Counted from the stretch's first letter, positions 29,465 to 42,059 are shown. The stretch: DNA of 64,000 nt from Oasisia sp. SBJ-2009 (GCA_964017155.1 OZ024857.1:39464141-39528140), one strand, 5' to 3'. A program made the numbers and translations. Notes: generated by a model not told the origin, from the letters alone.

Positions 29465-30945
29465 ATTCACTGTGGCACTTTGTCCACTTGCCATCCTCCT
29501 CAACCTCTGTCACCTCCATGTCTCTTCTCAGTCATCACCATGACACCCTGCTCATTATGTTTCCTTCACAACCTCTGTCACCTCCATGTCTCTCCTCACC
29601 ATGACACCCTGTCCATTGCATCCTCCACAACCTCTCTCACCTCCATGTCTCTCCTCACCATGACACCCTGTCCATTGCATCCTCCACAACCTCTCTCACC
29701 TCCATGTCTCTCCTCACCATGACACCCTGTCCATTGCATCCTCCACAACCTCTCTCACCTCCATGTCTCTCCTCACCATGACACCCTGCCCATTGCATCC
29801 TCTGACACAACCTCTGTCACCTCCATGTCTCTACTCACCATGACACCCTGTCCATTGCATCCTCCACAACCTCTCTCACCTCCATGTCTCTCCTCACCAT
29901 GACACCCTGCCCACTGAATCCTCTGACACAACCTCTGTCACCGCCATGTCTCTCCTCATCATGACACCATGCCCACTGAATCCTCTGACATAACCTCTGT
30001 CACCTCCATGTCTCTCCTCACCATGACACCCTGTCCACTGAATCCTCTGACACAACCTCTGTCACCGCCATGTCTCTCCTCACCATGATACCCTGCCCAC
30101 TGCATCCTCTGACACAACTTCTGTCACCTCCATGTCTCTCCTCACCATGACACCCTGTCCACTGAATCCTCTGACACAACTTCTGTCACCTCCATGTCTC
30201 TCCTCACCATGACACCCTGCCCACTGCATCCTCTGACATAACCTCTGTCACCTCCACGTCTCTCCTCACCATGACACCCTGCCCATTGCATCCTCCGACA
30301 CAACCTCTGTCACCACCATGTCTCTCCTCACCATGACACCCTGTCCATTGCATCCTCCACAACCTCTGTCACCTCCATATCTCTCTTCACCATGACACCC
30401 TGCCCACTGAATCCTCTGACATAACCTCTGTCACCTCCATGTCTCTCCTCACCATGACACCCTGTCCACTGAATCCTCTGACACAACTTCTGTCACCTCC
30501 ATGTCTCTCCTCACCATGACACCCTGTCCACTGAATCCTCTGACACAACTTCTGTCACCTCCATGTCTCTCCTCACCATGACACCCTGTCCACTGAATCC
30601 TCTGACACAACTTCTGTCACCTCCATGTCTCTCCTCACCATGACACCCTGTCCACTGAATCCTCTGACACAACTTCTGTCACCTCCATGTCTCTCCTCAT
30701 CATGACACCCTGCCCACTGCATCCTCCGACACAACCTCTGTCACCGCCATGTCTCTCCTCACCATGACACCCTGCCCACTGCATCCTCTGACACAACCTC
30801 TGTCACCGCCATGTCTCTCCTCACCATGACACCCTGCCCACTGCATCCTCTGACATAACCTCTGTCACCGCCATGTCTCTCCTCATCATGACACCCTGTC
30901 CATTGCATCCTCCGACACAACCTCTGTCACCTCCATGTCTCTCCT
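29465..30945. repeat. Minisatellite of 59- and 62-bp units
   Basis: About 24 head-to-tail units containing CACCATGACACCCTG and CACCTCCATGTCTCTCC. Two unit lengths alternate: 59 bases with CCTCCACAACC and 62 bases with CCTCTGACACAAC. Units are contiguous with no unique spacers. It lies just past gene E and has no coding role that I can see. Confidence 0.95.
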
Positions 30946-32430
30946 CCTCATCACCTCCCTCAATCATATTCTTTCCTACCCCATGGAACCTGTTGTCCTC
31001 CACTGACAGCCTCCATTCCTTCTATATAGCATTATCATCCTATCTCACACATCATAGTACTGCCACCTGACTGTTTAGTTCACGTGTTCTCTACTTCCTT
31101 GTGTATTCATTATGTGTTCTCTCAGTCAGTGATAACCCAACACACTCATCTGCACTCACACATAACTTGCCTTGTTCTAGTTATGCCGCATGTCAAGATG
31201 GATTATGCAACTATGTAAAAGGTCTACTAATGTGTTCCTTTCTCGTTCAAACCAGTCATTAAAATAAGTGGTACACATGCAAAAAATGTCACCATAACTG
31301 TAATGGTTGTGTAAGAAAGTGTGTTATATAATATACCTGTTAAGCTGCATTCACAACAAACATAAAGCAACAGTGGTTGCTAAAGATGTTTTTAACATTA
31401 CGTAGACTGATGCTATTGTCTGTAGTGTCTGCTTGGTTAGCTGCACCTTCAATAGTACACCACAAAAGATACCTAGCACTTCCATGTGTACATTATGCAC
31501 GGTAGACTTGGTAGCTTGCTGATTTTTTTAAGTACTGTACTACGTGCTGTAATTATGTGTATGGGTTTAACAACCCTTTTAGGTAAACTGGCATTTTTTT
31601 TATAAATGCTCTTGTGAAAAATAGCCATAATATGCATGAACAGCTCATGCACAGATACAAGCATATATGCACTGTATCTGTATCTAATGGGCCAATCAAT
31701 GGTTCACAGCAGCTAAAAAAAGGTGTTATGCCGCACCGTCTGCTACTGTAGACATAAGATGATGACACACACGGCTCTTGAAGGACTGAGCACCATTGTT
31801 ATAGATTTCACCAACTACAGTGTCCGGAATCCATTTAAGATCTGAGTCGATGACAGTTTTAGCACTATACAAACATAGGATGTCTCCTTTATTGGTCTGT
31901 CTATATTAGTACAATGAATAAGCATGCAATTTATTCAAATTCATTGTTCACCTGAATGATTATATATTTAATATATAATGTGTCTAGCGTTTCAATAACT
32001 TGAAAAATAGAATGCCATGTAGTATTATGTACTATGTATATGGTATATATAAAATAACATAATTACAAGATGTAATAAACATTAGCATTTATTCTTAGAA
32101 AGCTATAATTTTAGTTATATTTAGGATAAACTGAATATAACATCTGCGAGAACTGTTATAAGATTATATGATGTGGACACAGAATCCTTATACATTTTTA
32201 TAACAATTAAATCTATATTTGTCTGATATTATTTCTTACAAACCTGTGTTGTTTGATTTAATAAGATTTATAAAGATGGTCACCTAGAGAATCAACTCTA
32301 GATGACAGGTGGACAAGGAAGTTCTTTGGCTTATTGAGAGTCCTACTAATTCATCTATGTATACCATTCAATCACAGTGTCCTTTGTGAAAATGAGAACT
32401 TTCTATTATCTAGTCTACACTGCTCCATTG
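30946..32430. other. Intergenic stretch without recognised features
   Basis: AT-rich sequence between the minisatellite and a retrotransposon relic. I see no exon, repeat array or motif that I can support. Confidence 0.4.
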
Positions 32431-33062
32431 CTAATGTAACTTCAAGTCCTCAAGTTCTTCTACCTTCTTTAACCGATAAAAAGTATATCTATCAATATTT
32501 TCATAACCATTCAATCTTATGAACACTTCTCTCTGATCTCCTCCCAATCTCCTGGTCTCTAGTGTTGTTAAATCACAGTCTTTTACATGTATTTCATAAG
32601 TAATATCACTCGGTTTTGGTATAATTTTGGAGTCTGTTGTACTCTTCCTAACACATCTATGTCCTTGCAATATGACCTCCATGCTTTGTATACTATATTC
32701 TAAATAAGGCCTAACTGTTGTTTTGTACAGTTTACAGTGGGTGATATTATACTAAGTACTACTATTAAAGTAAAGGACTTTGGGATAATGATTAGTGCTC
32801 AGCTGATGTGCAGGTTTCAAAGCTATGCAGAATTGCATCATCAAGGGAAAATTAGATTATTAATTTGTTTTATTGTACACTATATTTTATGTAATTGATC
32901 CAAGAATATAATTTTCCTTTGATGATGCACTTCTGCACAGCTTTGAAACCTGCATATCAGCACTAATCATTACCCCAAAGTCCTTTTCTTTAACAGTAGT
33001 ATTTTGTATAATATCACCCACTGTAAACTGTACATCTTCATTACGATGTCCTGGAAGCATTT
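32431..33062 (-). mobile_element. Degenerate non-LTR retrotransposon fragment with a fold-back duplication
   Basis: On the minus strand, 33062-32890 reads FTVGDIIQNTTVKEKDFGVM and SKLCRSASSKENYILGS, matching the EKDLGV block of CR1/Jockey-like reverse transcriptases. Further on, 32740-32431 reads LYKTTVRPYLEYSIQS and TLETRRLGGDQREVF, the typical C-terminal end. Between them, 32727-32860 is an inverted copy of 32900-33040. The element is therefore broken by an internal inversion or duplication. It is inactive. Confidence 0.8.
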
Positions 33063-33229
33063 ATATTTCCCAAAATTAAACAATATTTGTCATGCCTTAG
33101 AACGAAACATAAATTACCTTGTTGCTGCATAGCATGATAATGATGACTCTTTTTTAAAGGTGTTTTTGTTAACTTTTTTAGATGTTCAGCCAGTTGTTTA
33201 ATGATCTAATGAGCCGACACAACCTGACA

Positions 33230-33490
33230 TGAATTCAGGTGTCGTCACAAACAAATCAACATCATCTGGGGCAAATCTGTCACAAGAGACATCAAGACCC
33301 TGTCACAAGAGACATCAAGTCCCGTCCATCTGATGACACCCATGTCAACTACAATACAGGGCTGACAGAGGTGTCACCTGGTGACGAATATGTTTACTAC
33401 AACATGAAACAGACAGTGGCGCTACCAGGTGGTGAATATAATATGTTCTACAATGAGCAGTCTGGAGATGATGGCTTTTGCTACCCATCA
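33230..33490 (+). pseudogene. Orphan cytoplasmic-tail fragment
   Basis: The frame starting near 33239 reads RDIKSRPSDDTHVNYNTG, then VSPGDEYVYYNMKQTVALPG and FYNEQSG. The first part resembles the tail of gene C (a doubled TCACAAGAGACATCAAG) and the second part the tails of genes F, G and I (VYYN and NEQSG). It has no lectin, stalk or TM exon nearby and diverges after NEQSG. Confidence 0.7.
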
Positions 33491-33499
33491 TGTACAAAT

Positions 33500-35340
33500 G
33501 ACCTTTTGTGGTTATACTGATGTACATAAATACTAAGTTTAAGGTTAGTTTTAGGGCTATAATTAGGATTATGGTTACATATAAGGTTTCAATTAGGTTT
33601 ACGGTTAGATTGAAGGTACTTTCGACAAGATTGACATCAGGCATTTACATGCATTTGTACGTGGAGATGTAACAAAAAGCCACCTTCGGTTTATTTGCAC
33701 ATATATAATTCAAATAAACTCAATCAATACAAAACGTATATGTGGGGTTGTGAAATAGCAATCAAGTCATGCATGACATCATCAGTTTGAGACAGCCACT
33801 GTGTGGTTCCTCTTCTGGCTAAAGGGAGTAAAATCAACTTTGATTCCCAAAATGAGCTCAGAGATTAGTCATGTATATATAGCCACAGATGGCTTTGTCG
33901 ACATCACTCTTCCCCAATGAAATTTATCAGCCACAAAGGTACACAACCAGACAACACAACTATGAGCTCACAATCCCAGACACCACTTCGCTGGAAACCT
34001 TCAAGCAACAGCTGGGAGACTGGGCAGCAAACTAATCCTTCACACATAATATCCGCTGACAGCAAATTGCTTTTAATCACATCTGTAATACGTTCACTAT
34101 TCACATGTTTTTTTTACTATAATTTGAAAAGCCAATATTGCCTCATGTGTGCGCACCAAACATACCAACCTGTGGGACATTCCCGGACGGACGGACGGAC
34201 GGACGGACGGACGGACGGACGGACGGAAGGAAGGAAGGAAGGAAGGAAGGAAGGAAGGAAGGAAGGAAGGAAGGAAGGAAGGAAGGAAGGAAGGAAGGAA
34301 GGAAGGAAGGAAGGAAGCAGGATGTTGTAAAATTCACCTATGCATCCTGGTACAGCTGGAGAGATAAATATTTGAATGGCTGGTAATACGATAGTCCCGC
34401 ATACACATAAAAACACTGATGCGATGACGTTTTATTCAGAGGAATCTATTTCTTTTAAAAACACAAGAAGCTACCTATACTACTGATTATTGCTGGGAAC
34501 AGGAAACATCAATTAATATGTAGTACGTTGTATAGTATATTATTATTGTTAACTCTAGGTTTGTATCATTTACAGCGTCAACAGTGTCATTCATAATACT
34601 GAGGCTCCCAGAAGTGAGCATCCAAGTCATGAAAGTCATGTTTTTAAATGGCTGTCCTAATTCAAATAACAACTAAACCTCTAATCACTTTGGAGTAGTC
34701 ATTTTAGACCTTCGTTTCAACTGGTTGTGAGGATGCTGTTGGTCAGGAAGCAGTTTTCTCAGTCAGTCTTAGTAGGTGCAAATGGCAATATTCATGCTAA
34801 GAACATGCACTCACCGCCCCATGCATGAACACGTATATTTTCCAAAACATACATACATGCACATACATACACATACATGCACACATATGCAAACAACTCC
34901 TGCGTTAGCCCAAGTTTGGGCTGTTTGAAGTATACAACCTGAGACCTGAGATGTGAACAAACATGTACGTGCATACAGTTATGCACATACATGCACACGC
35001 ACATGCGCACACGCACACCCACCACGCAGGTGCCTTTGTATAATTTTCACTGACATCAGAGTAACAACCGTTCAGTGATGTCTACCCGGTAACCAAAATT
35101 GGAAGACGAATTTGGTAATTTTACTAGGTGACTTATTGCCTAGACTCATGGACTCGCAGCCCATGATTCCATGGTACCAATATCTTATGTTGATAACTAC
35201 ACAGCACTGTTGTTGGTGACCATAATATAATGTTCCCATAATGGAGGGGTGTCATTATTACGTTGTTCAATTCAGAAATAAACAACTGTGTGAACAGAAA
35301 ATAATGAATGTGTGTTAGTAAATGTGATTCATAACACTGT
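33500..35340. other. Intergenic region before gene F
   Basis: It includes a GGAC/GGAA microsatellite (34184-34317) and a short + strand frame at about 33917-34035. That frame reads EIYQPQRYTTRQHNYEL and SLETFKQQLGDW, possibly the C-terminal end of a retrotransposon protein (weak). A 57-base segment at 34890-34946 is an inverted copy of 3533-3587. A CATACA-rich patch lies near 34850-34885. The region from about 35145 is homologous to the sequence upstream of gene G. Confidence 0.45.
34184..34317. repeat. (GGAC)n(GGAA)n microsatellite
   Basis: GGAC units switch to GGAA units at about 34226. Long open frames here on both strands are repeat artefacts. Confidence 0.95.
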
Positions 35341-35358
35341 GGCTGATAAGAAACATCT

Positions 35359-35384
35359 GTGTGCAGCCATGTGTGACCATCAAC
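35359..35384 (+). promoter_or_regulatory. Conserved upstream block of gene F
   Basis: The word GTGTGCAGCCATGTGTGACC lies 211 bases before the ATG. A near-identical block is found 238 bases before gene G and a diverged one 221 bases before gene J. A promoter or 5'UTR role is inferred only from position and similarity. Confidence 0.35.
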
Positions 35385-35569
35385 CCCCACTAACCTACCA
35401 CAAGCCACTCATTTGTTCTTTCAGCACACCACCTGCAGTGTGGAAAGGCAAGGCTACACACCAGTGCCAAGTTGTTACAGCCAAAGTCAACTGAAATGTT
35501 GTACAAGAAGATTTAGTACGAGGAGTTTACAGATTTCTGCCAGAATGATATCCCAAAGACATCAGCACC

Positions 35570-38500
35570 ATGGCACTGTTTAACACTGGCACACTCCTAC
35601 TGGCAGTTTTGTCTGTCTTCTGTCAACAAACCGAGGGAGCTAAGTTCGGTAAGTTCTATATACATTTTCACGTCTAGATTATGAGTTGTAGAATAATAAA
35701 GAATGTGTAATAACTTTGGAATTAATGAATTTTCTACACATCACACGTACAGAAGCTTAGACAGCAAGAAATAAATGTAATCTTGGAGTCATGAATACTT
35801 TTTTTTATCTGTAACCATCTGGACTAATATGTAAGGTTTTTCTGTAGGAATTTCAGCTCTGGTTAGTGTTAACTTACATTAGAATTACTCTTCAGAAAAT
35901 GGTAACAAATCGTCTGAAAGTACTGTCCCAGTCCCACAGTTTGAGCCACATCCCCAGTCAACTACTGACATTATTGACATGCTTCACTGCACATTCCACT
36001 TGTCAATACCACTCACTGTCAGGTACTTCCTCTTACACAGTTACAATCCACTCCCTGCATGTCTGCCAGATTTTGACACTTCATTTGACCTTATTCTCAG
36101 CACATAAATCATTCAGTCTACTGGGATTACTGTTGTCAGAAAACACAGATTTTACCATATTGGAATGTATGACTACGATAAGCACACCTACGATGGGTCC
36201 AGTGTTATGTTAGCCAAATATTAATTACTGCTGATCCATTCAATTTGTTTCACTACTAGTGTCAATGAATGGCATCAAATGTGAGCTTCTAGACTTGAAA
36301 CGACAGTGTATCAGTTAATCTAGTCTGGCACCATATTAATTTCATCTGTCTTATCAGTTTCAATGATACATCTTGGCCAGTCATCTGTCAGTCTTGAAGA
36401 CAGGTCTCTGCATTAGGTGCTCTGTTTCACAGAAATCACTGTTTCTGTCAAAGGTTTAGAATATACTAATAGACATTTTTACACTCACTTATCAAGACTA
36501 ATATTTAAAACAGTTGCTACCCCTGGTGTAGATGTTGAGCACATGTTATAATGTGATTAAGGTTACAATTAAATTTAAAGCTCATTTCAGGTTAGCTCAG
36601 GCTTTTTAACTGTATTTCGCTTGTTTGATTAATTGCAGAGATTTCAGTGGGCTGTCAATTTGTCAACTACGGTGTCTTGAATCTACAATGTGAACATTTA
36701 CAGAGGATATATATAGTGAATTCAACATATGGAAGCAGCACTGATGAATGTTTTCATAATGACACATGTTGTCCTTCATCAGCAATCTGCGAGACTGATG
36801 CAGAACCACACCGTGTACAGTTGTTGAGGAATCAGTGCAATGGAAAACAAAACTGTGTTATACACATGTATGTGGAAAAAGAGACTTGCATATATGCTAC
36901 TGATTATGAATCAGTTACCTACATCTGCAGCATCAAACCTCCAGGTTAGTCTACAGTGAACCTTTAGAAGAGAACAATACATAGTACACATGTAATGTAG
37001 TCACAAATCTCCATTAGATCTGATTTTTTTATAATTACATTTATTATCCAGAACAAGTTTAGAGGCTTAAAATATAAAATCCCCATTTTAATTAGAAACA
37101 AGTTCACAAGGGTGCATAAGATTAATACATGAATAAGTACCAGTATTGTTTTATTTGCAATGTTAACATTTTTTTATGGGTATGCATGCATACATGTCTC
37201 CTTGCCTAGGTGTCTGTGTGTGCATGTGCTTGTGTGCGTGTGTGCGAGTGTGCTTGTGTGTGTGCGTGCATGCGTGCGTGCGTGCGTGCGTGCGAGTGTG
37301 CTTGTGCGCGTGTGCGCGTGTGCGCGTGTGCGTGTGTGCATGTATGTGAATATGCATGTGTTAGCACATTAACTCTCATGTGACTTTAATGATTATATGA
37401 AATTAATTTGCCAATTTCTTTGAAACTTTAATAACAAATATGTAAATTCAAAGTGGAACAAAAGGCAGCTTATTTGTGTTATGCACATGAATCAGTTAAT
37501 ACAAACTAAGCATTTGCCACTGCATTCAACATATTCATGGCAGTGTTTACCTCAGAATACAAAATAGAACCACGTGGATATTACATTTTTTACAGCATAC
37601 AGTGGCAAAGCAATGCAAATAAGCAATGTCACAACATCCATCAGTTCACAGTAATGCCCTGTTTCAAGAATGCATCGCATTATCTCTTGATCACTTATTG
37701 ATGATACTCACATTATCAATGTGAGGCACAATCCTGATTGGGAACACATCGTACCCTCCTCCAAAGCAATACATCACATCTGCACACATTATGTCTATAG
37801 GCATAACTCAGATGAGTTGGTTTTCTTTGTAAACTTACTAGTACATTACCTAACATCTAGTTTTGATCCTTCTATTTGCAGAGAGCACCACATGCTGCCA
37901 ATATAACAACAGTGGTACACTTGATTTGTACTGTCCACAGAACAATTATATCCACATAGCAAGTGGAGTATTAGGAAGAAGTGTGTCATGGTGTAGGAAA
38001 GAGAAGAACTGCTGCCCTTCAAATAATGTCTGCACAGTTGCTACAACCACAGAACGAGTCCAGCAGTTAAAGAAGTCATGTGATGGGAAACAAGAATGTT
38101 CATTATCTATACCTAAGGTACAGTGTTCCTGGAGTCCAAGTTACTGGATAACCCGGAATCGACGCATCGACTATGAAACAATTAGTTACTTCTGCATCAA
38201 CAAACCTCCAGGTAAGTAACCACTGTGTTGGTTGAGTGCCAGTTTTCTTGTTTGTGCGTCAGTCACCAGTGAGTTGTGTAGGGCATGCCCATGCAGTTTT
38301 CTAGAAATTTAGACACTGAACAGTTTTCATACAAATTTATATTTACCCCTATATTGCATCACGTGCGTGTGAATATGTGCATGAGTGTGGGTTCAATATG
38401 TTTCTGGCATAAACATGTTAAGATAGTAAGTCGTTATTGCAGGGTCATCCACAGTGGCTGTACCAACAACAATGGCTGATGCTGCAATAACCACAGCTGC

Positions 38501-40240
38501 TGCAATCACATCCCCAGCAGATACATCCACATATGTGAATGTTGTCACTACAACCACAGCTGATGCAGAAACATCCACAGCTGATGCAACCACAGATATG
38601 GGTGTTGCAACAACTACAGCTGGTGCAGCCGTATCTACAGTTACTGCACTGACACCTACAGCTACCATTTCAACAACTGAGACCTCCACAGCAGCCAGCA
38701 GTGACAACAGCAGAAGGAAATCTTCACACACTAAATCAGATGGCAGCAGTCAAAGCAACACTGGTGAGACCAAATCATGTTCAGTGTTACTGGTCACATG
38801 ACTGACAGCTGTAATCACAGGAATGTTGTATCCACTGTGATTTAGGAGTCAAACAACCTGATGGATTCATCTGACATTGTTAAGACAAGAAGAATACATG
38901 GGAAAGTGTTGATAGTGTGTTATATTTAAATGTCTTAGGGCACTGTTGCAAAAGTTAACGTTTTCTTAATTGTATTAATTATACTAATGAGGTGACCGTA
39001 TTTGAATGAATGAATGGATGGATGGATGGATGGATGGATGGATGGATGGATGGATGGATGGATGGATGGATGGATGGATGGATGGATGGATGGATGGATG
39101 GATGGATGAATGAATGAAAGTGAATGAATGAAAGTGAATGAATGAAAGTGAATGAATGAAAGTGAATGAATGAAAGTGAATGAATGAAAGTGAATGAATG
39201 AAAGTGAATGAATGAAAGTGAATGAATGAAAGTGAATGAATGAAAGTGAATGAATGAAAGTGAATGAATGAAAGTGAATGAATGAATGAAAGTTTATTTA
39301 ACTGTATACAGTATACACTGTAATGTATTTGCGAGTCTGACTTCTACATTTTGCTGTTATACAAACAATTGTACCCTGTTCGAAGGTGACCACAACTGGC
39401 AGTATTATCCAGATAACCATAAAGCAAGACATGTGTATGTCATATAATAATCCTTCAACTAATGGCAGTGGGCAATTGATGACCATGCACATATTAGTGC
39501 AGTGGGTATTACCGGGTAGGCTGAGTGCACCAATATTTTCAGTTGCCTGGTAAAGGTGATTCAGTGTTAGTGTGTCACTCAGTTGTTGTTTTTGTTGTTG
39601 TTGTTGTTGTTGCAGCTCTCATAGTGGGCCTGGCAACAGCGGCTTGTGTTGTAGTCATCGCTGCTGTCTTAGTCATCATCATCTGCTGGAAGAGGTAGGT
39701 GAAACTCTCAACATTCACTCTTACAGTACTACACTTGTGCAAAAATACTCTTACTTTTAAGTGTTCATTAGTATTATTACTGTGGTGTGTTGGTTTGATC
39801 AGCCTAGACAATGTGACCTTGATATTGATTTTTACCTCTCCTAATTTGAAAAAAAATGATGAAAGGTTTTGATGTTTTGCATCAAAATAAGGATCAAATG
39901 TTGGGGGGGGGTGTGAAACTTTGACATTTAATTCCCCCAGCACATTAAGAAAATGTCTGGCCATACTAATATATATAGTAACAGGTATCACATAGGTTTT
40001 CAAACAGTAAATTTGTGCGATACTCGTGCTACATGTTTAAAAATGTGTAATTCCCATTTATTTATCCTTATAAAATATGTTTTCATACAATACAATACAA
40101 TACAATACAATACAATACAATACAATACAATACAATACAATACAATACAATACAATACAATACAATACAATACAATACAATACAATACAATACAATACAA
40201 TACAATAAAACTTTATTGTCCCGAACCGGGAAATTCATAC

Positions 40241-40279
<39 letters not shown>

Positions 40280-41209
40280 GACGTAAGCAATAAGGAATGC
40301 AGATATAAGAAACGACCACTTAAAGGGAATAATGCTGAAATCTGCATTCTAGCTGGCACTCAGTGACAGCTAGAATGTGGATTTCAGCATTGACTATCTG
40401 ATGTAACTAGTGATATAAATAACATACGATTGAAGGAACTTTTGACCAACTCCCGATGTGTTCTTTATAGTGAGCCCGCTCTACGTTGAAATATGAGTAC
40501 CCTAACAGGTTAATTATTCAAGTATCTAAGACATCATTTGTGTTACTAATACTACAACATACTTTGTTGCAGACGCAGAGGTCCAGTCAGTCGACCAGCC
40601 CTGGACAATCACCAGACTCCACAGCCTGAAATGAATCTATACGACACGACAGACTCTTACCAACCTCCACTACCCGAGACTAATGTGTACGAAACTGTGC
40701 CAGAAGACACCATTACACATCCACCTGGTGGGGAACATGTGTACTACAACAGTATTGAACAGACAGTGGTGCTACCTGGTGGTGAACATGTGTACTACAA
40801 CGAGCAGTCTGGGGCAAAAGCAGCGAATGACCCACGACAGAACAATCATCAGACTTCACGAGACGTTGCACTTGATGAGTTGTACAGCAAGCCAAACACA
40901 CAGAGCAAACCTGGGAATGACTCGGAAGACTACGACTTTGTGTGGACAGCCGGGGGGAGTGGAGGGGCTGGGGGGAGTGGAGGAGCTGCGGGGAGTGGAG
41001 GGGAAACAAATGTGCGAAACCAGGACCTAGAATATGTAGACATTGACCACAGTAAGCACCCAGACAAACGGCCACAAGGAATTAACCCAAGTTCACCAGG
41101 GGTCACTTACACTGAAGTCCAGCGTACGACAGATGCAGCCACTGACCAGCAGGTGGAGACACCTGGTGACAGCGACATGCAAATGGTCGAAAACGAACTC
41201 TATAATTAA
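35570..41209 (+). CDS. Gene F: two-lectin-domain, mucin-stalk receptor with two ITIM motifs
   Basis: Exons are 35570-35648, 36639-36944, 37882-38211, 38443-38763, 39616-39694 and 40573-41209, totalling 1752 nt and 583 residues, unbroken. The order is signal peptide [24 protein letters not shown]-like domain 1 (27-128; [23 protein letters not shown]); SUEL-like domain 2 (129-238; [23 protein letters not shown], with a GR at the YGR position); Ala/Thr-rich stalk (239-345); TM segment [20 protein letters not shown] (346-371); and tail (372-583). The tail has NLYDTT, NVYETV, two VYYN sites (YxN, the Grb2-type pattern), ELYSKPN, DYDFVW, a short GSGGAG repeat, LEYVDI and VTYTEV (ITIM-type, 25 residues apart) and MVENELYN. 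Gene G is a damaged segmental duplicate of this gene. Confidence 0.88.
37190..37350. repeat. GT/GC-rich simple repeat
   Basis: GTGT, GTGC and CGTG words run through the intron between the two lectin exons of gene F. Confidence 0.85.
39011..39290. repeat. (GGAT)n followed by 14-bp minisatellite
   Basis: GGAT units run to about 39108. Then about 12 copies of a 14-base unit AAAGTGAATGAATG end at AAAGTTTATTTAACTG. This could be the tail repeat of a minus-strand retroelement. It lies in the stalk-TM intron of gene F. Confidence 0.9.
40089..40243 (-). mobile_element. 3' end of an L2/SINE-like retroelement with pentanucleotide tail
   Basis: On the minus strand the sequence reads GAATTTCCCGGTTCGGGACA then AATAAAG and a long run of TATTG units. 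A short CCCGG hairpin before AATAAAG and a simple-repeat tail is the usual 3' end of L2-type elements and SINEs derived from them. It lies in the TM-tail intron of gene F and is followed by an AT tract (40243-40277). Confidence 0.6.
40331..40391. repeat. Near-perfect stem-loop in gene F TM-tail intron
   Basis: Two 25-base arms (40331-40355 and 40367-40391) are inverted copies with two mismatches, separated by an 11-base loop. The matching intron of gene G keeps only the left arm. Confidence 0.8.
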
Positions 41210-42059
41210 TTTTGTGTTACATATATGATAAACATAGACTCTTTAACAGAAAATGATAATGTATACATAAGAATAATAATTGTAAAACTGTTATACTGTC
41301 ATTTTAATCCTTAAAAATCTGAGCTCGGAGGCATGACACAAAATCGCCACGAATATTCATGAACGGGGACAAGCAGAGTCCACTGGAGCGATTACTTCCG
41401 TTTTTGAATCTTTCAATTTTAAGGAGTTTGTTTACATCCGACTCCTGATTTCTGTAACACATTGTTCAATGCTCTCAACAGCCGAGTCAATATCCTCCTG
41501 ATGGGGTTTCACTGTGATGTAAATTTACGTGTCGTCAGCATAAAAGTACGACAGCAAGTTGTTGTTCCGAATGATTTTCGATACTGGTGCTGCATAGATA
41601 GAAAACAACTGCAGACCAAGTACGGAACCTTGGGGAACCCCACACGTAAGGGGGCGAGCAGGTGACGTAAAACCATTAATGTGGACAGCTTGAACTCTGT
41701 CACTAATATACGATTTAAACCACTTAAGTGCGGTTTGGCCCACTCCAACATCATGTGTCAGTCTATGCAACATGACATTGTGGTCCACAGTATCAAATGC
41801 AGCCGACAAGTTCAGTTAAGAGAGTTCTATACTGATCAGTGATCACTATGCTCTATATACTATAATCATAATATTATATATAATTGTACTGAATCAAATA
41901 ACCATTAAATTTTATATTAACGTTTGTTGAGACATTACAGACCATTCCATTTTAGCTGACTGTATAATGCCACTGCTTAGGAAATCGTTCAATCAAACGA
42001 TTTAGAACGTACTGTTGATTGCTGGTTAGCTAGTCAACTAGTAATGTACATGAATGAAA
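41210..42059. other. Region between gene F and first orphan tail
   Basis: Contains a GATAAA just after the gene F stop, a retrotransposon fragment (41405-41820), and from about 41850 a segment homologous to 47820-48005 past gene G. That similarity shows the F and G units were duplicated together with their downstream flanks. Confidence 0.55.
41405..41820 (-). mobile_element. Non-LTR retrotransposon reverse-transcriptase fragment
   Basis: The minus strand 41809-41525 reads SAAFDTVDHNVMLHRL, ALKWFKSYISDRVQ, LTCGVPQGSVLG and YFYADDT, which are RT blocks in the right order including the catalytic-site Tyr-Ala-Asp-Asp. After a stop it continues with DIDSAVESIEQCVTEIRS to about 41410. Both ends are truncated. 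It is absent from the equivalent place past gene G, so it arrived after that duplication or was lost there. Confidence 0.88.

Noticed and set aside
29465..30945. Possible CRISPR-like array
   Set aside because: Units of 59/62 bases are contiguous with no unique spacers, in a eukaryotic genome. This is a minisatellite.
33540..33620. TTAGG/GGTTA-like words suggesting interstitial telomere repeat
   Set aside because: Too irregular: spacing and sequence vary and no run of perfect units exists.
33917..34035. Possible retrotransposon C-terminal piece (YQPQRYTTRQHNYEL, SLETFKQQLGDW)
   Set aside because: Suggestive but only about 38 residues with no diagnostic RT block, so it is mentioned in the region note only.
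40083..40319. Tyr/Ile/Gln-rich repeat ORFs in the ATACA tract
   Set aside because: Translation of the pentanucleotide tail of a retroelement; no coding evidence.
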